A stretch of 35,437 bases of DNA, from contig JAHEEG010000024.1 in NCBI GenBank assembly GCA_024640825.1, forward strand, positions 1 through 35,437. Direction: 5' to 3'. This document shows, one piece after another, positions 24,389-32,537 of the stretch; position 1 is the first letter of the stretch; every line of letters starts with the position of its first letter. The notes below the pieces were generated by a model that had not been told where the DNA came from, made no database searches, and saw nothing but the letters and a program-made list of their open reading frames with translations. Both the position numbers and the translations under genes were made by a program. The DNA comes from Gammaproteobacteria bacterium. GTDB lineage: Bacteria > Pseudomonadota > Gammaproteobacteria > Pseudomonadales > Azotimanducaceae.

Positions 24389-26155
24389 TCATCGCCTCAT
24401 GTTGCGGCCAACGAGGTAGATCAGCAGCAGTACCAGGAGCGTGAGCAACACCAGCAGGATTGGCCGACCCAGTCGATCCCGCATCCCGTTCAGCGCAACC
24501 TGCTGCTGCTGGCTGTAGCCGACAGGAACGGGAGCTACGCCGTTCTCGGTCACGTAATCCTGATAAAGTGCCAGCATTCGCTGCAAGCGCGCCGGCATGC
24601 GCTCAGAAAGATCAACTGTCTCGCCCGGGTCGCGGACGATGTCGTAGAGATGCCAGAGACTGTCCCCTACCGGACCGCGGTTGAGGACGATTTTGTAGTC
24701 GCCCTGAAAAAGTGCGGCATTACCCGCCAGCTCATAACCGACGGCTTCGTCTTCGGTGTATACGCGCTCAGCTTCCCCGCGTATCAACGCCAAAAGGCTG
24801 TGGCCCGTCATCGGTTCCCGCTGCCGGCCCCCATAGTATCGCGGCGCGGCACTGACACCAGCCAGTTCAAGAATGGTCGGCGCAATGTCGGTAACGTAGG
24901 AAAAGGCGCTGGATTGGGGATGGCCGACGGATAGTGGTTCCCCCGATACGATAAGCGGTACACGCATACCGCCCTCACCTGCGTAGAACTTGTAGAAAGC
25001 CAGGGGGGCAGCCGCAGCGCTGGCGAAGCTGGGGCCAATCGAGTTGAAACTGCCCTTCAGACCCAACGAGGCGTATTCGGTCGTGTAGCCTTGCAGTCCG
25101 ATAAGGAACCGGGAGACGGCAGTGTCCGGGTTCGCGGAGCCGCTGGCTTCGCTGCCGTTGTCAGAAGTGAAGATAAACACGGTGTTGTCGTACTGGCCAG
25201 TCGTTCTGAGGTGGTCTATGAGACGACCGATGTGATAGTCCATCGCTTCCACCATAGCGGCATAAACCGCCATGCGTTTTGCCTGATAGCGTTTCTGCCC
25301 GGGCGTCAATGAGTGCCAGTCACCCGTGGTTTCCATGGTTACCATTGCGCTGTCGCGGGGAATGATGCCCATTTCGACTGCCCTAGCCCGTCGTTGCTGG
25401 CGCAAAGCCTCCCAGCCCTCGTCATAGACGCCCATGTATCTATCGATGAACGCCTGCGGGGCCTGCACAGGGGTGTGCACCGCCTGGAAGGGTACATAGG
25501 CAAAAAAGGGCTGGCCATCGCCCCGGTTAGAACCGATGAATTCAATCGTTTTGTCGATCAGGAAGCGGGATGAATAGAAATCCTCGGGCAGATCGGTTTC
25601 CTCACCATCTGCAAACCAGTTGGCCTTTTCGTAAATGGGTAGGTAGGGCTTCTGCTCCCAGTTGTCCGCACCAGTATCTGCCATCGCGACGGTGCGCTCG
25701 AACCCGCGGCGGCTTGGCAAGAGATCCGGAGTCTTCCCCAGATGCCACTTACCCGCCATATAGGTGTGATAGCCGGCGTCTTGCAACAACGTAGCAACCG
25801 TCACCACATTGTGTCCCAGCGTACCCCGGTAATTGGCAAGCTGCCCCTGTTCTGGCGGTATGGCTTCGGGGATGTTCGGAACGCCGTTTCGATGGCTGTC
25901 TACACCGGTCAGCAGCATGGCTCGCGAGGGCGCACAGCTGGCAGCGATGTGAAAGTTGGTAAAGCGTATTCCCGTTTCCGCCAGCGCAGACAACGAAGGC
26001 GTCTGAATCTCGCTGCCATAGGGCGCGCTGTCGCTGAAACCGAGGTCGTCCGCGAGGATCAAGACAATATTGGGACCTGAAGCCTGTAGCGCCGACGTCT
26101 GCACCAGGCTGAGCAATACCACCGTCAATCGCAACGCCGTGTTCACTGCGAGCAT
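24389..26155 (-). CDS. Arylsulfatase (formylglycine type), membrane-anchored at the C-terminus
   Basis: 588 aa from the ATG at 26155, which opens a clear signal peptide (MLAVNTALRLTVVLLSLVQTSALQ); a TTG at 26206 would only add charged residues. Metal ligands start with PNIVLILADDLGFSD. CAPSRAMLLTG carries the cysteine (C74) that becomes formylglycine, so an FGE enzyme is needed. AGKWHLGK, FTSDNGS and the late GDYKIVLNRG are further family sites. Near the end PILLVLLTLLVLLLIYLVG is a membrane anchor followed by RNMRR. The enzyme hydrolyses sulfate esters in the periplasm. It is the last gene of a probable three-gene unit with two small proteins. The substrate is unknown. Confidence 0.93.
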   Translation of the reverse strand: MLAVNTALRLTVVLLSLVQTSALQASGPNIVLILADDLGFSDSAPYGSEIQTPSLSALAETGIRFTNFHIAASCAPSRAMLLTGVDSHRNGVPNIPEAIPPEQGQLANYRGTLGHNVVTVATLLQDAGYHTYMAGKWHLGKTPDLLPSRRGFERTVAMADTGADNWEQKPYLPIYEKANWFADGEETDLPEDFYSSRFLIDKTIEFIGSNRGDGQPFFAYVPFQAVHTPVQAPQAFIDRYMGVYDEGWEALRQQRRARAVEMGIIPRDSAMVTMETTGDWHSLTPGQKRYQAKRMAVYAAMVEAMDYHIGRLIDHLRTTGQYDNTVFIFTSDNGSEASGSANPDTAVSRFLIGLQGYTTEYASLGLKGSFNSIGPSFASAAAAPLAFYKFYAGEGGMRVPLIVSGEPLSVGHPQSSAFSYVTDIAPTILELAGVSAAPRYYGGRQREPMTGHSLLALIRGEAERVYTEDEAVGYELAGNAALFQGDYKIVLNRGPVGDSLWHLYDIVRDPGETVDLSERMPARLQRMLALYQDYVTENGVAPVPVGYSQQQQVALNGMRDRLGRPILLVLLTLLVLLLIYLVGRNMRR

Positions 26156-26178
26156 CTGGCAGCTGAAGTCATCATCTT

Positions 26179-26397
26179 TCACCGTGGTGGTTGGTCGACA
26201 TTCCAATCCGGTGCTACCGCGTCGGGCCTGTTATCGTTGCGCCGCACCGTACCGGTTGCCGACCCATTCTCAACGCGGATCTCTATCCAGGCCGGCTGCT
26301 CTTCGTCCTGCCAGTATCCGGCCAGATCTGCGGCGAGTGATGCTGAACAAGAAAGACACCCAGTCAATAAAAGCAATGCAGCTCTGAAAGGGTTCAT
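26179..26397 (-). CDS. Small exported protein or lipoprotein upstream of the sulfatase, possibly truncated
   Basis: 72 aa with an excellent ribosome site (AAGGAG, 8 nt spacing). A signal with a lipobox-like LTGC (cysteine 14) suggests a lipoprotein; cleavage after SLAA is the alternative. The mature part starts DLAGYWQDEEQPAWIEIRVENG and continues GTVRRNDNRPDAV, which recalls the beginning of DUF2147-like proteins. Those are about twice as long; here the frame ends after NVDQPPR, 23 nt before the sulfatase ATG. A 3' deletion that brought the sulfatase close is possible. Function unknown. Confidence 0.6.
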   Translation of the reverse strand: MNPFRAALLLLTGCLSCSASLAADLAGYWQDEEQPAWIEIRVENGSATGTVRRNDNRPDAVAPDWNVDQPPR

Positions 26398-26521
26398 GAT
26401 TTCACTCCTTGATGGTGATGGTCCTGCTTCGAATTCGGCTATCTGCCCGCTGAAGATAGGGGCTCGGGTAATCGGCAGATGCGCTTCAACCGGGAAGTCG
26501 GTTGGCCATGCATGCAGAGAA

Positions 26522-26725
26522 TCACCTCACCCTCCCCTTCATCCAGATAGTGCATGCGCAGCTTGGCGCATCCGGGCCTTTAGTCCAGTTGGTCGGTACG
26601 TTCCCGGAAATGGGCGAGATCACCTGTCGGAGTTTGGGCGCGCCCCACACGAGAAGTTCGATTCGATACTGCCAGACGAGGACGCCCAAGAACGCAGCGA
26701 CGACGCTGGCTGCCAGCTTCTTCAT
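26522..26725 (-). CDS. Short single-pass membrane protein, resembles the leader of anchored sulfatases
   Basis: 67 aa from the ATG at 26725, preceded by GGAG at suitable spacing; a longer form from 26758 is less likely. A hydrophobic segment lies at about residues 4-22 (LAASVVAAFLGVLVW). The rest contains PISGNVPTNWTKGPDAP, a pattern I associate with the linker between the membrane anchor and catalytic domain of some arylsulfatases. The catalytic domain does not follow: the frame stops after MKGRVR. It may be a remnant of a second sulfatase or an independent small protein. It is first in the unit that leads to the sulfatase. Confidence 0.45.
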   Translation of the reverse strand: MKKLAASVVAAFLGVLVWQYRIELLVWGAPKLRQVISPISGNVPTNWTKGPDAPSCACTIWMKGRVR

Positions 26726-26782
26726 CGCTTCTCCATGCGTCGATACATGCCTAGGCAACCTAGATATCAGGAAAGGCCTCCA

Positions 26783-26811
26783 ATCATACGCGCCATATTA
26801 ATGTTTGTCAT
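26783..26811 (-). promoter_or_regulatory. Sigma-70-like promoter of the sulfatase unit
   Basis: On the minus strand, ATGACA (plus 26806-26811) serves as -35 and TATGAT (plus 26783-26788) as -10, separated by exactly 17 nt. Each differs from consensus by one base. Transcription would begin near 26776, about 50 nt before the first start codon at 26725. Confidence 0.55.
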
Positions 26812-26832
26812 TATTATTTCGGCGTGCTATTA

Positions 26833-27897
26833 ATGGACGCAGGGAACGGTAATGGGGCAGCACCATTGAAAATTAGAGAACCGGTTCAGTTCAAGGGCGT
26901 ACCAGGCTCACCCTATACCAGGAAGATGCTGGCCTACCTGCGCTACCGGCACATCCGCTATGAGCTGTTGATCGGCAATCAGGCGGATTCCCTGAACCTG
27001 CCAGAGCCAAAGGTCAATTTGCTCCCTACGTTTTATCTACCGAACCCGCAGAATGAGCTGGAAGCCGTGGTCGACTCAACGCCGCTGATCCGTCGCTTCG
27101 AATCCGACTTCACCGAGAGAGCAGCAATTCCCGAGCACCCCGTGCTGGCATTTCTCAACTATCTGATCGAAGACTACGCAGATGAATGGCTGACCAAAGC
27201 CATGTTTCACTATCGCTGGTACTACGATGCCGATATCAAGATGGCCGGCACAATTCTGCCGCGCTGGAGTGAAAATCAGGCTCCGGAGGAACAGCTACAG
27301 GAGATGAGCAGGTACATTTCGGAGCGGCAGATCTCTCGCCTGCACGTGGTGGGGTCCAACGACATAACCGCGCCCGTCATTGAAGAGAGCTACAGGCGTT
27401 TCCTGAAAATCATGGACAGCCTGATCCAGCGTCAGCCGTTTGTTCTGGGCGATCGACCCGCTTCGGCAGATTTTGGTATCTATGCGCAACTGACTCAGCT
27501 GGCGAAGTTTGACCCAACCCCAGCCGCGATCTGTCTGGAACAGGCCCCACGTGTCTACGCCTGGACAGATCTGGTTGATGATCTCAGTGGCCATCCGGAT
27601 GAGGAATCCGACTGGATGTCGCCGGAGTCGATTGGCGACAGTTTGGGTGATTTGCTGTCAGAAATCGGCCGTGTCTACGCGCCAGCACTACTGGCCAATG
27701 CGCGAGCGCTGCAGGCCGGTCAGGCTCAGATGGAAACCACTATCGATGGTAGACCCTGGGTACAGCCGATATTCCCCTATCAGGCCAAGTGCCTGCAGTG
27801 GATCAACGAGGAATACCGGAAGCTGGACAGCGGCGCCCGGGACCAGATCGACGCGGTGCTCAGCGGTACCGGCTGCGATTCGATGATCTTCAGATAG
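26833..27897 (+). CDS. Glutathione S-transferase family protein (long form)
   Basis: 354 aa from the ATG at 26833 (a GTG at 26824 is possible; no clear ribosome site for either). The N-terminal thioredoxin-like domain is at about residues 14-95 (FKGVPGSPYTRKMLAYLRYRHIRYELL, and later VVDSTPLIRRFE). The C-terminal helical domain contains FLNYLIEDYADEWLTKAMFHYRWYY and FVLGDRPASADFGIYAQL. It is much longer than ordinary 200-220-aa transferases, with a C-terminal addition of about 90 residues. It heads a likely operon with the DsbA-fold protein and a TetR regulator. A role in conjugating or isomerising an electrophile is inferred. Confidence 0.8.
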   Translation: MDAGNGNGAAPLKIREPVQFKGVPGSPYTRKMLAYLRYRHIRYELLIGNQADSLNLPEPKVNLLPTFYLPNPQNELEAVVDSTPLIRRFESDFTERAAIPEHPVLAFLNYLIEDYADEWLTKAMFHYRWYYDADIKMAGTILPRWSENQAPEEQLQEMSRYISERQISRLHVVGSNDITAPVIEESYRRFLKIMDSLIQRQPFVLGDRPASADFGIYAQLTQLAKFDPTPAAICLEQAPRVYAWTDLVDDLSGHPDEESDWMSPESIGDSLGDLLSEIGRVYAPALLANARALQAGQAQMETTIDGRPWVQPIFPYQAKCLQWINEEYRKLDSGARDQIDAVLSGTGCDSMIFR

Positions 27898-27913
27898 GCA
27901 TGTGCGCTTAGCC

Positions 27914-29197
27914 ATGGACTTCAAAACCCGCATCCGCTCCACCGCCGTGCGCACCTTTGCATCCGCCCGATACCTGAATTTTCTGCGCGGCAAAGCCCGT
28001 ATCAGGCGCAAGCTGTCAGCCAAACCAGCCGCCGTGCACTACTTCCATCAGGTAGACGATCCGTACAGTCATCTGGCCGTGCAGAAGCTGGATCAGCTGA
28101 AGGACGCCTATCCCATTCCGTTCAAAGCACATCTGGTGTCGAAACCGGCCCCCGAATTTCAAGGCAGCAGCGATCATTTCAATAACTGGGCTTTGCGGGA
28201 CGCGTTGAGCATTGCAGCGGACTACGGCACTTCGCTGCAGGTGGCGCGGCAGCCGGGGCCGGCAGAGGTCCAGGCTGCAAACAACGAGCTCGCGCCACAT
28301 CTGAATCAGCCGGACTTTGCCCAGAAAGCCGTCGAAGCCGGCGCTGCGCTCTGGTCGGGAAGATCGGAGAAAGATGCGGCTCGACAACCGGGCCAGGCGG
28401 CGCTGCGGGAAGGCGACGCGCTGCGTAACAAGCTCGGGCACTACCTGGGTGGCATGTTCTACTTCGACGGCGAGTGGTTCTGGGGGGTCGACCGAATTCG
28501 CCTGCTGGAACAGCGCCTGATCGAAGAAGGCTACGGCGACGGCAGGGTCGGGCTCTGCGCACCGGAACCCGCGCCCGTCGACACATCCGGGCTGGATGCG
28601 AGCGAGGTAGTGCTGGAGTATTTTCCGTCCCTGCGCAGCCCCTATACAGCGATTGGACACCAACGGGTACTGGATCTGCTGGCCCGCAGCGGCGTGACGG
28701 TAAAGCTACGCCCTGTCATGCCGATGCTGATGCGCGGGATACCGGCACCGTTCGCGAAGCAGCAGTACATCATCATCGACGCCGCACGCGAAGCCCGGGC
28801 CCGTAAAATTCCCTTCGGTCACATCGTCGATCCTTTCGGCGAGCCCGTAAAGCGCGCGTTTGCACTGTTTCCAGCAGCCCTGGAAATGGGCAGAGGTATG
28901 CAGTTCGTCACCGCCTACCTCTCCGCGGCCTGGGCAGAGGGTATTGATATTGCAACAGAAGCTGGACTGAAGCGCGTTACGGCGAAGGCCGATATCGACT
29001 GGAAGAATCTGCAGCAGGCCGCAGCGGGCACCGACTGGGAAGTCGTGCTGGAAGACAACCTGAGCGACATGCTCGCGGCAGGCCTGTGGGGTGTGCCGAG
29101 CTTCCGGGTTACCGGCGGCAACGACGACACGGCGTTCGCCTGCTGGGGCCAGGATCGCATCTGGCGGGTCGAGAACGAAATCGCGAGCAGGCTCTAA
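27914..29197 (+). CDS. Tandem DsbA-fold protein (2-hydroxychromene-2-carboxylate isomerase / kappa-GST like)
   Basis: 427 aa from the ATG at 27914. Two thioredoxin-fold halves can be seen. The first begins AVHYFHQVDDPYSHLAVQKL at about residue 40, and the second begins VLEYFPSLRSPYTAIGHQRVL near 235 and ends with GLWGVPSFRVTGG, the conserved cis-Pro region. Such halves are usually separate about 200-aa enzymes that isomerise ring-cleavage products with glutathione. No CXXC motif is present at the usual place, so it is not a disulfide oxidoreductase. The stop overlaps the TetR start (TAATG). The fusion of two domains is uncommon. Confidence 0.75.
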   Translation: MDFKTRIRSTAVRTFASARYLNFLRGKARIRRKLSAKPAAVHYFHQVDDPYSHLAVQKLDQLKDAYPIPFKAHLVSKPAPEFQGSSDHFNNWALRDALSIAADYGTSLQVARQPGPAEVQAANNELAPHLNQPDFAQKAVEAGAALWSGRSEKDAARQPGQAALREGDALRNKLGHYLGGMFYFDGEWFWGVDRIRLLEQRLIEEGYGDGRVGLCAPEPAPVDTSGLDASEVVLEYFPSLRSPYTAIGHQRVLDLLARSGVTVKLRPVMPMLMRGIPAPFAKQQYIIIDAAREARARKIPFGHIVDPFGEPVKRAFALFPAALEMGRGMQFVTAYLSAAWAEGIDIATEAGLKRVTAKADIDWKNLQQAAAGTDWEVVLEDNLSDMLAAGLWGVPSFRVTGGNDDTAFACWGQDRIWRVENEIASRL

Positions 29198-29868
29198 TGG
29201 ATAGTCGTCAGGCGCGCAGTGAAGTCACTCAACGGGCACTCAAGTCGGCCGCGGTAAAACTGATTGCCGAGCGAGGAATCGAGAACGTTTCCATCCGCGA
29301 CATCGTCAGCGCTGCGGGGCAGAAAAACGAATCCGCGCTGCAGTATCACTTCAAGAATCTCAAGGGGCTCATCCGGGCGATACATGCATCGCGCGAAGCG
29401 GAGTTAGAGGCGAAACGGACGGAACATTTGCAGCATCTGGGCAAGCAAACGTCAAGCCCATCGCTGCGCGACATCTGCAAGCTGATGGTAGAGCCGGCGT
29501 TTCTGCTGGCGAGATCCGACGCCGATTTCCGGCGCTACGTCAAAGCGTTCGGCCATGAGATCACCCTCACCGATCAGTCCGCGGTGTCCTTCGTCAACAC
29601 AAAAGGGGGCCAGAGCGTTCAGGAAACGGCCGTGCTGCTGCGCGCCACCCTGACCCACTTAGACGACGCCGCCTTGCAACGCCGCATGGATGGGGCGCTG
29701 CGATTCGTTTCGGCCTCCATGGTCCATCAGGCCAGACAGAAAAATGCGTTCCGTGGCGCTAAGGCGGACCTCTTTTTCAATAGCCTGATTGACGCTCTGG
29801 TCGGGCTGCTGGGCGCCGCCGAATCAGAAGAAACCAGAGCCATTGCCAGATCCATGAACAATGAGTAG
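29197..29868 (+). CDS. TetR-family transcriptional regulator
   Basis: 223 aa, starting at the ATG that shares its A with the stop of the preceding gene. The N-terminal helix-turn-helix is at about residues 10-60: AAVKLIAERGIENVSIRDIVSAAGQKNESALQYHFKNLKGLI. The C-terminal ligand domain is less conserved. An earlier reading from 29086 adds a frame-shifted overlap with the upstream gene and is rejected. Position inside the operon suggests autoregulation of the GST/DsbA-fold cluster; the ligand is unknown. Confidence 0.9.
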   Translation: MDSRQARSEVTQRALKSAAVKLIAERGIENVSIRDIVSAAGQKNESALQYHFKNLKGLIRAIHASREAELEAKRTEHLQHLGKQTSSPSLRDICKLMVEPAFLLARSDADFRRYVKAFGHEITLTDQSAVSFVNTKGGQSVQETAVLLRATLTHLDDAALQRRMDGALRFVSASMVHQARQKNAFRGAKADLFFNSLIDALVGLLGAAESEETRAIARSMNNE

Positions 29869-29889
29869 CCACCGAAGGAGAAAACGGGA

Positions 29890-30327
29890 ATGCAGGTAAA
29901 CAACAGCGTCTACCCGAACGACGCGCAGATTCAGGGCTTCGCCGAGCCGGGACCGGACGGTCCGATCTACATGGTCAACCTGCTCAAGTTCAAGGAGAAA
30001 GCCGAATACCCGGACGGTCGCGAGTCAGATCTCACCGGCGAACGCGCCTACGCGATATACGGAGAAGCAGTTTCCCAGCTCCTCATCGAATTCGGCGGCG
30101 CGGCGACGTTCAGCGCAAACGTCGAGCGCCTCATGCTCGGCGAGGTTGAGGAGCTGTGGGACAAGATTGCCATCGCCATGTACCCGTCGCGGGGAGCGAT
30201 GCTTGCAATGATGCAATCACCCGAGATGCAGGAAATAGCCATCCACCGCGCAGCCGGTCTGGCGGGGCAGCTGAATATCGAAACCGCTGACGCGAGTGGT
30301 TCCTGGTTCGGCGAATCGCCATTCTGA
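29890..30327 (+). CDS. DUF1330 family protein
   Basis: 145 aa with AAGGAG 9 nt before the ATG. PDGPIYMVNLLKFKEKA at about residues 21-37 and MYPSRGAMLAMMQSPEMQEIAIHRAAGL at about 97-124 are the conserved parts of this dimeric ferredoxin-like fold. The function of the family is not established. It follows the TetR gene by 21 nt and probably belongs to the same transcript. Confidence 0.85.
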   Translation: MQVNNSVYPNDAQIQGFAEPGPDGPIYMVNLLKFKEKAEYPDGRESDLTGERAYAIYGEAVSQLLIEFGGAATFSANVERLMLGEVEELWDKIAIAMYPSRGAMLAMMQSPEMQEIAIHRAAGLAGQLNIETADASGSWFGESPF

Positions 30328-30362
30328 TAACCTGGACGCATTTTCAGTCCGACGCCAGTTAT
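30327..30362. terminator. Imperfect inverted repeat between convergent genes
   Basis: ATAACCTGGAC (30327-30337) can pair with GTCC (30347-30350) and then CCAGTTAT (30355-30362), with small bulges. It lies exactly between the convergent DUF1330 and GST genes, so a two-way terminator is plausible. It has no strong U-run. Confidence 0.35.
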
Positions 30363-30377
30363 CCGAGCCGCGTTCAG

Positions 30378-31028
30378 CTACAGCAACCCCGGCGGCATAG
30401 CCGCCCGCTCGGCTTCCAGACGTTTGGTAACGAGAGGCGCAGCAAAAGCGCGATCCAGGTAGCTACGCAGCTTAGGTGCAACCGAACCGTCTACTTCGAA
30501 GTCTCCGTATCGCGCTTGAACGAAGCAGGTGGTAATTGCGATATCGGCGATGCTCAGACTGTCGCCAATCAGGTAACCCGCCTCCGGAGCCAGCGATTCG
30601 AGATAGGCCACACACTCGGGCATCGCGTTGTCCAGGATATTCTGCACCGCAGCTTCATCGGTGGGCCGATTGAACATCTTCGGATTGAGCATTCTCTCGC
30701 GAAACAGTACCGCACAGGTCTCTACAAGCCTGGAGTCCGCGTACTCTTCGAGCCAGCCGGCTCTGGCTTCCAGCTGAGGATCGGCGGGGTAGATACTCTT
30801 TTCAGGAGCGATTCGATCGAGATACCGGCAGATGATGCTGGTATCCGGTATCGTGAAACCGTCGTGTTCCAGAACCGGTATCTTCCCCAGCGGGCTGATC
30901 GCGCGGAACTCGGGCGACTCGTCGCCGGGAAACGTAGGCACGTTTTCGTACTCGAGTTCCTTGTAATCCAGGACCAGCAGCGCTTTACGCGCGAAAGGTG
31001 AAAGCGGAACACCGTAGAGCTTGATCAT
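30378..31028 (-). CDS. Glutathione S-transferase
   Basis: 216 aa from the ATG at 31028, preceded by GAGGAAAA. N-terminal thioredoxin domain: KLYGVPLSPFARKALLVLDYKELEYE, then SPLGKIPVLEHDGFTIPDTSIICRYLD, which is the glutathione-binding part (cis-Pro, then Asp-Thr/Ser). C-terminal helical domain with YLIGDSLSIADIAITTCF. Standard length. Ser9 is the probable catalytic position. A detoxification or catabolic isomerase role is inferred. Confidence 0.93.
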   Translation of the reverse strand: MIKLYGVPLSPFARKALLVLDYKELEYENVPTFPGDESPEFRAISPLGKIPVLEHDGFTIPDTSIICRYLDRIAPEKSIYPADPQLEARAGWLEEYADSRLVETCAVLFRERMLNPKMFNRPTDEAAVQNILDNAMPECVAYLESLAPEAGYLIGDSLSIADIAITTCFVQARYGDFEVDGSVAPKLRSYLDRAFAAPLVTKRLEAERAAMPPGLL

Positions 31029-31150
31029 GGTTTTTCCTCGACAGCCCTTCCCGGCTGAAAGACCGAGCATAGCAGATCCTCAGAAGCTGTTTGAAACCTG
31101 ACAAAAAGCATTGAGACGAAGGAACATCACAGGTTAAAGGTCGTACTGGA

Positions 31151-31609
31151 TCACATGCGTAGATTGAGCATCATCTGAATGTTACACCGCTCATAGGGTG
31201 AAGGTTCGCCGACAAACTCTTCGAAGCCCAATTTACGGTAAAGGTTGATCGCGGGCTGCAGGATCGTGTTGCTCTCCAGATAGAGCTCTTGCGCCCCCAG
31301 CGATCGCGCTTTTTCGATGACGGCCGCACCAAGTGCCGAACCGATACCCCTCGCACGAGCCGATGGGTCCACGGCCATCTTGGCGAGCTCGAAGGTGATA
31401 TCCGTGAGCCGAATCAGCGCACAGGTACCGACCACATCGGGGTCGTCGAGTGCTAGAAAGATGTGTCCACCCGGATCAATGATGTGCTTCTGCGGATCAT
31501 CCAGCGCCTGGTGATCGGCGGCTTCGAGTTGCCAATGTGTCTCGATCCAATCCACGTTCAAGCGTTTGAAGGCGCTTCGAAATCGGGGTTCATAGTCGAC
31601 GATTTTCAT
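31151..31609 (-). CDS. GNAT-family N-acetyltransferase
   Basis: 152 aa from the ATG at 31609; a reading starting at 31825 adds a basic, non-homologous N-terminus that overlaps the divergent sulfotransferase gene. Acetyl-CoA site at ARARGIGSALGAAVIEKARSLG (about residues 85-106), then LYLESNTILQPAINLYRKLGFEEF, a strong GNAT ending. GTCALIRLTD and FELAKMAVDP precede it. The substrate is unknown. Confidence 0.88.
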   Translation of the reverse strand: MKIVDYEPRFRSAFKRLNVDWIETHWQLEAADHQALDDPQKHIIDPGGHIFLALDDPDVVGTCALIRLTDITFELAKMAVDPSARARGIGSALGAAVIEKARSLGAQELYLESNTILQPAINLYRKLGFEEFVGEPSPYERCNIQMMLNLRM

Positions 31610-31735
31610 CCGACTCAATGCTATCAGTTTCCTGGGCACGACGGCCAAGCTGCCAGCCCCACCGCGTTCACCTTTTGATTTCGATCTGGTCACCGCACGC
31701 TTTAGAATAGTGCGTTTAAGGAAGGAGAGCGGATC

Positions 31736-32389
31736 ATGCGTGTCATTGGAGCCGGACTGGGCAGAACGGGGACCAATTCGCTCAAGATCGCGCTGGAAAT
31801 TCTGCTGCGGGGGCCTTGCTATCATATGTTTGAACTCTTTCAGCGACCTGACGACGTTGCAACCTGGCAGGCTGCAGTGAACGGTGATGCCGTCGACTGG
31901 AAAGGATTCTTTGATGGCTGGGTCGCCACGGTCGATTGGCCCGGCGCGCCACTGTTCGACAAAATGGCAGAGGCCTTTCCCGACGCCCTGGTATTGCTGT
32001 CCATCCGCGATGGGGAAGACTGGTACCGATCAGCTAACGAAACCATCTTCTCGGTGATGAGGGCGGCGTCCAGCGGCGAACCCAATCCGACGGGAGAGAT
32101 GGTGCGCGCGGAATTTGCGAAGTGGCTGACCACTGATGTGGACAACAAGGCGGTGACCATCGCCGCTTTCGATCGGCACAACGAGCGAGTTCGCAGCACC
32201 GTCCACGCCGGTCGACTGCTGGAGTGGCAACCTGGCGACGGCTGGGAGCCCATTTGCACAGCGCTTGAACTGCCGATTCCTCAACAGCCTTTTCCGCATA
32301 CCAACGCCGCAGGTGGTTTTATGGAAACGGTCGCTAACGCCCGAGCCGGAAAAGTCGAACGCGGCTATACCCGTGACAGTCGGCAGTAG
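31736..32389 (+). CDS. Sulfotransferase-family P-loop protein
   Basis: 217 aa with GGAGAG before the ATG at 31736. It opens with RVIGAGLGRTGTNSLKIALE, the P-loop that binds the 5'-phosphosulfate of PAPS in the Sulfotransfer_4 group. The usual 3'-phosphate site with Arg/Ser is suggested by LVLLSIRDGEDWYRSANETIF. PFPHTNAAGGFM near the end is typical of the group. Many members have no proven activity. It may sulfonate small molecules; with a sulfatase nearby this is suggestive, but nothing more. Confidence 0.8.
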   Translation: MRVIGAGLGRTGTNSLKIALEILLRGPCYHMFELFQRPDDVATWQAAVNGDAVDWKGFFDGWVATVDWPGAPLFDKMAEAFPDALVLLSIRDGEDWYRSANETIFSVMRAASSGEPNPTGEMVRAEFAKWLTTDVDNKAVTIAAFDRHNERVRSTVHAGRLLEWQPGDGWEPICTALELPIPQQPFPHTNAAGGFMETVANARAGKVERGYTRDSRQ

Positions 32390-32392
32390 CGG

Positions 32393-32420
32393 CACGGTGG
32401 CCGTCACACGGTGGCCGTCA
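32393..32420. repeat. 14-bp tandem duplication
   Basis: cacggtggccgtca occurs at 32393-32406 and again, perfectly, at 32407-32420, just after the sulfotransferase stop. It looks like a simple recent duplication in the spacer before the amidohydrolase gene. The rest of 32390-32537 shows no gene. Confidence 0.9.
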
Positions 32421-32537
32421 CACATTGCCCCTAACAACCGGGTGACGCCGATGACCTGCTCTGGGATTTCCGGAGAATCCGTATCTTGAGGCGATGGAGC
32501 GTTGGAAACGACCCAACAGAGACACTTAGGAGACGCT

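Noticed and set aside
26806-26833. Plus-strand promoter TTGTCA/TATTAA for the GST gene
   Set aside because: Its -10 box would overlap the start codon, so the transcript would begin after the ATG; the minus-strand promoter in the same area is better placed.
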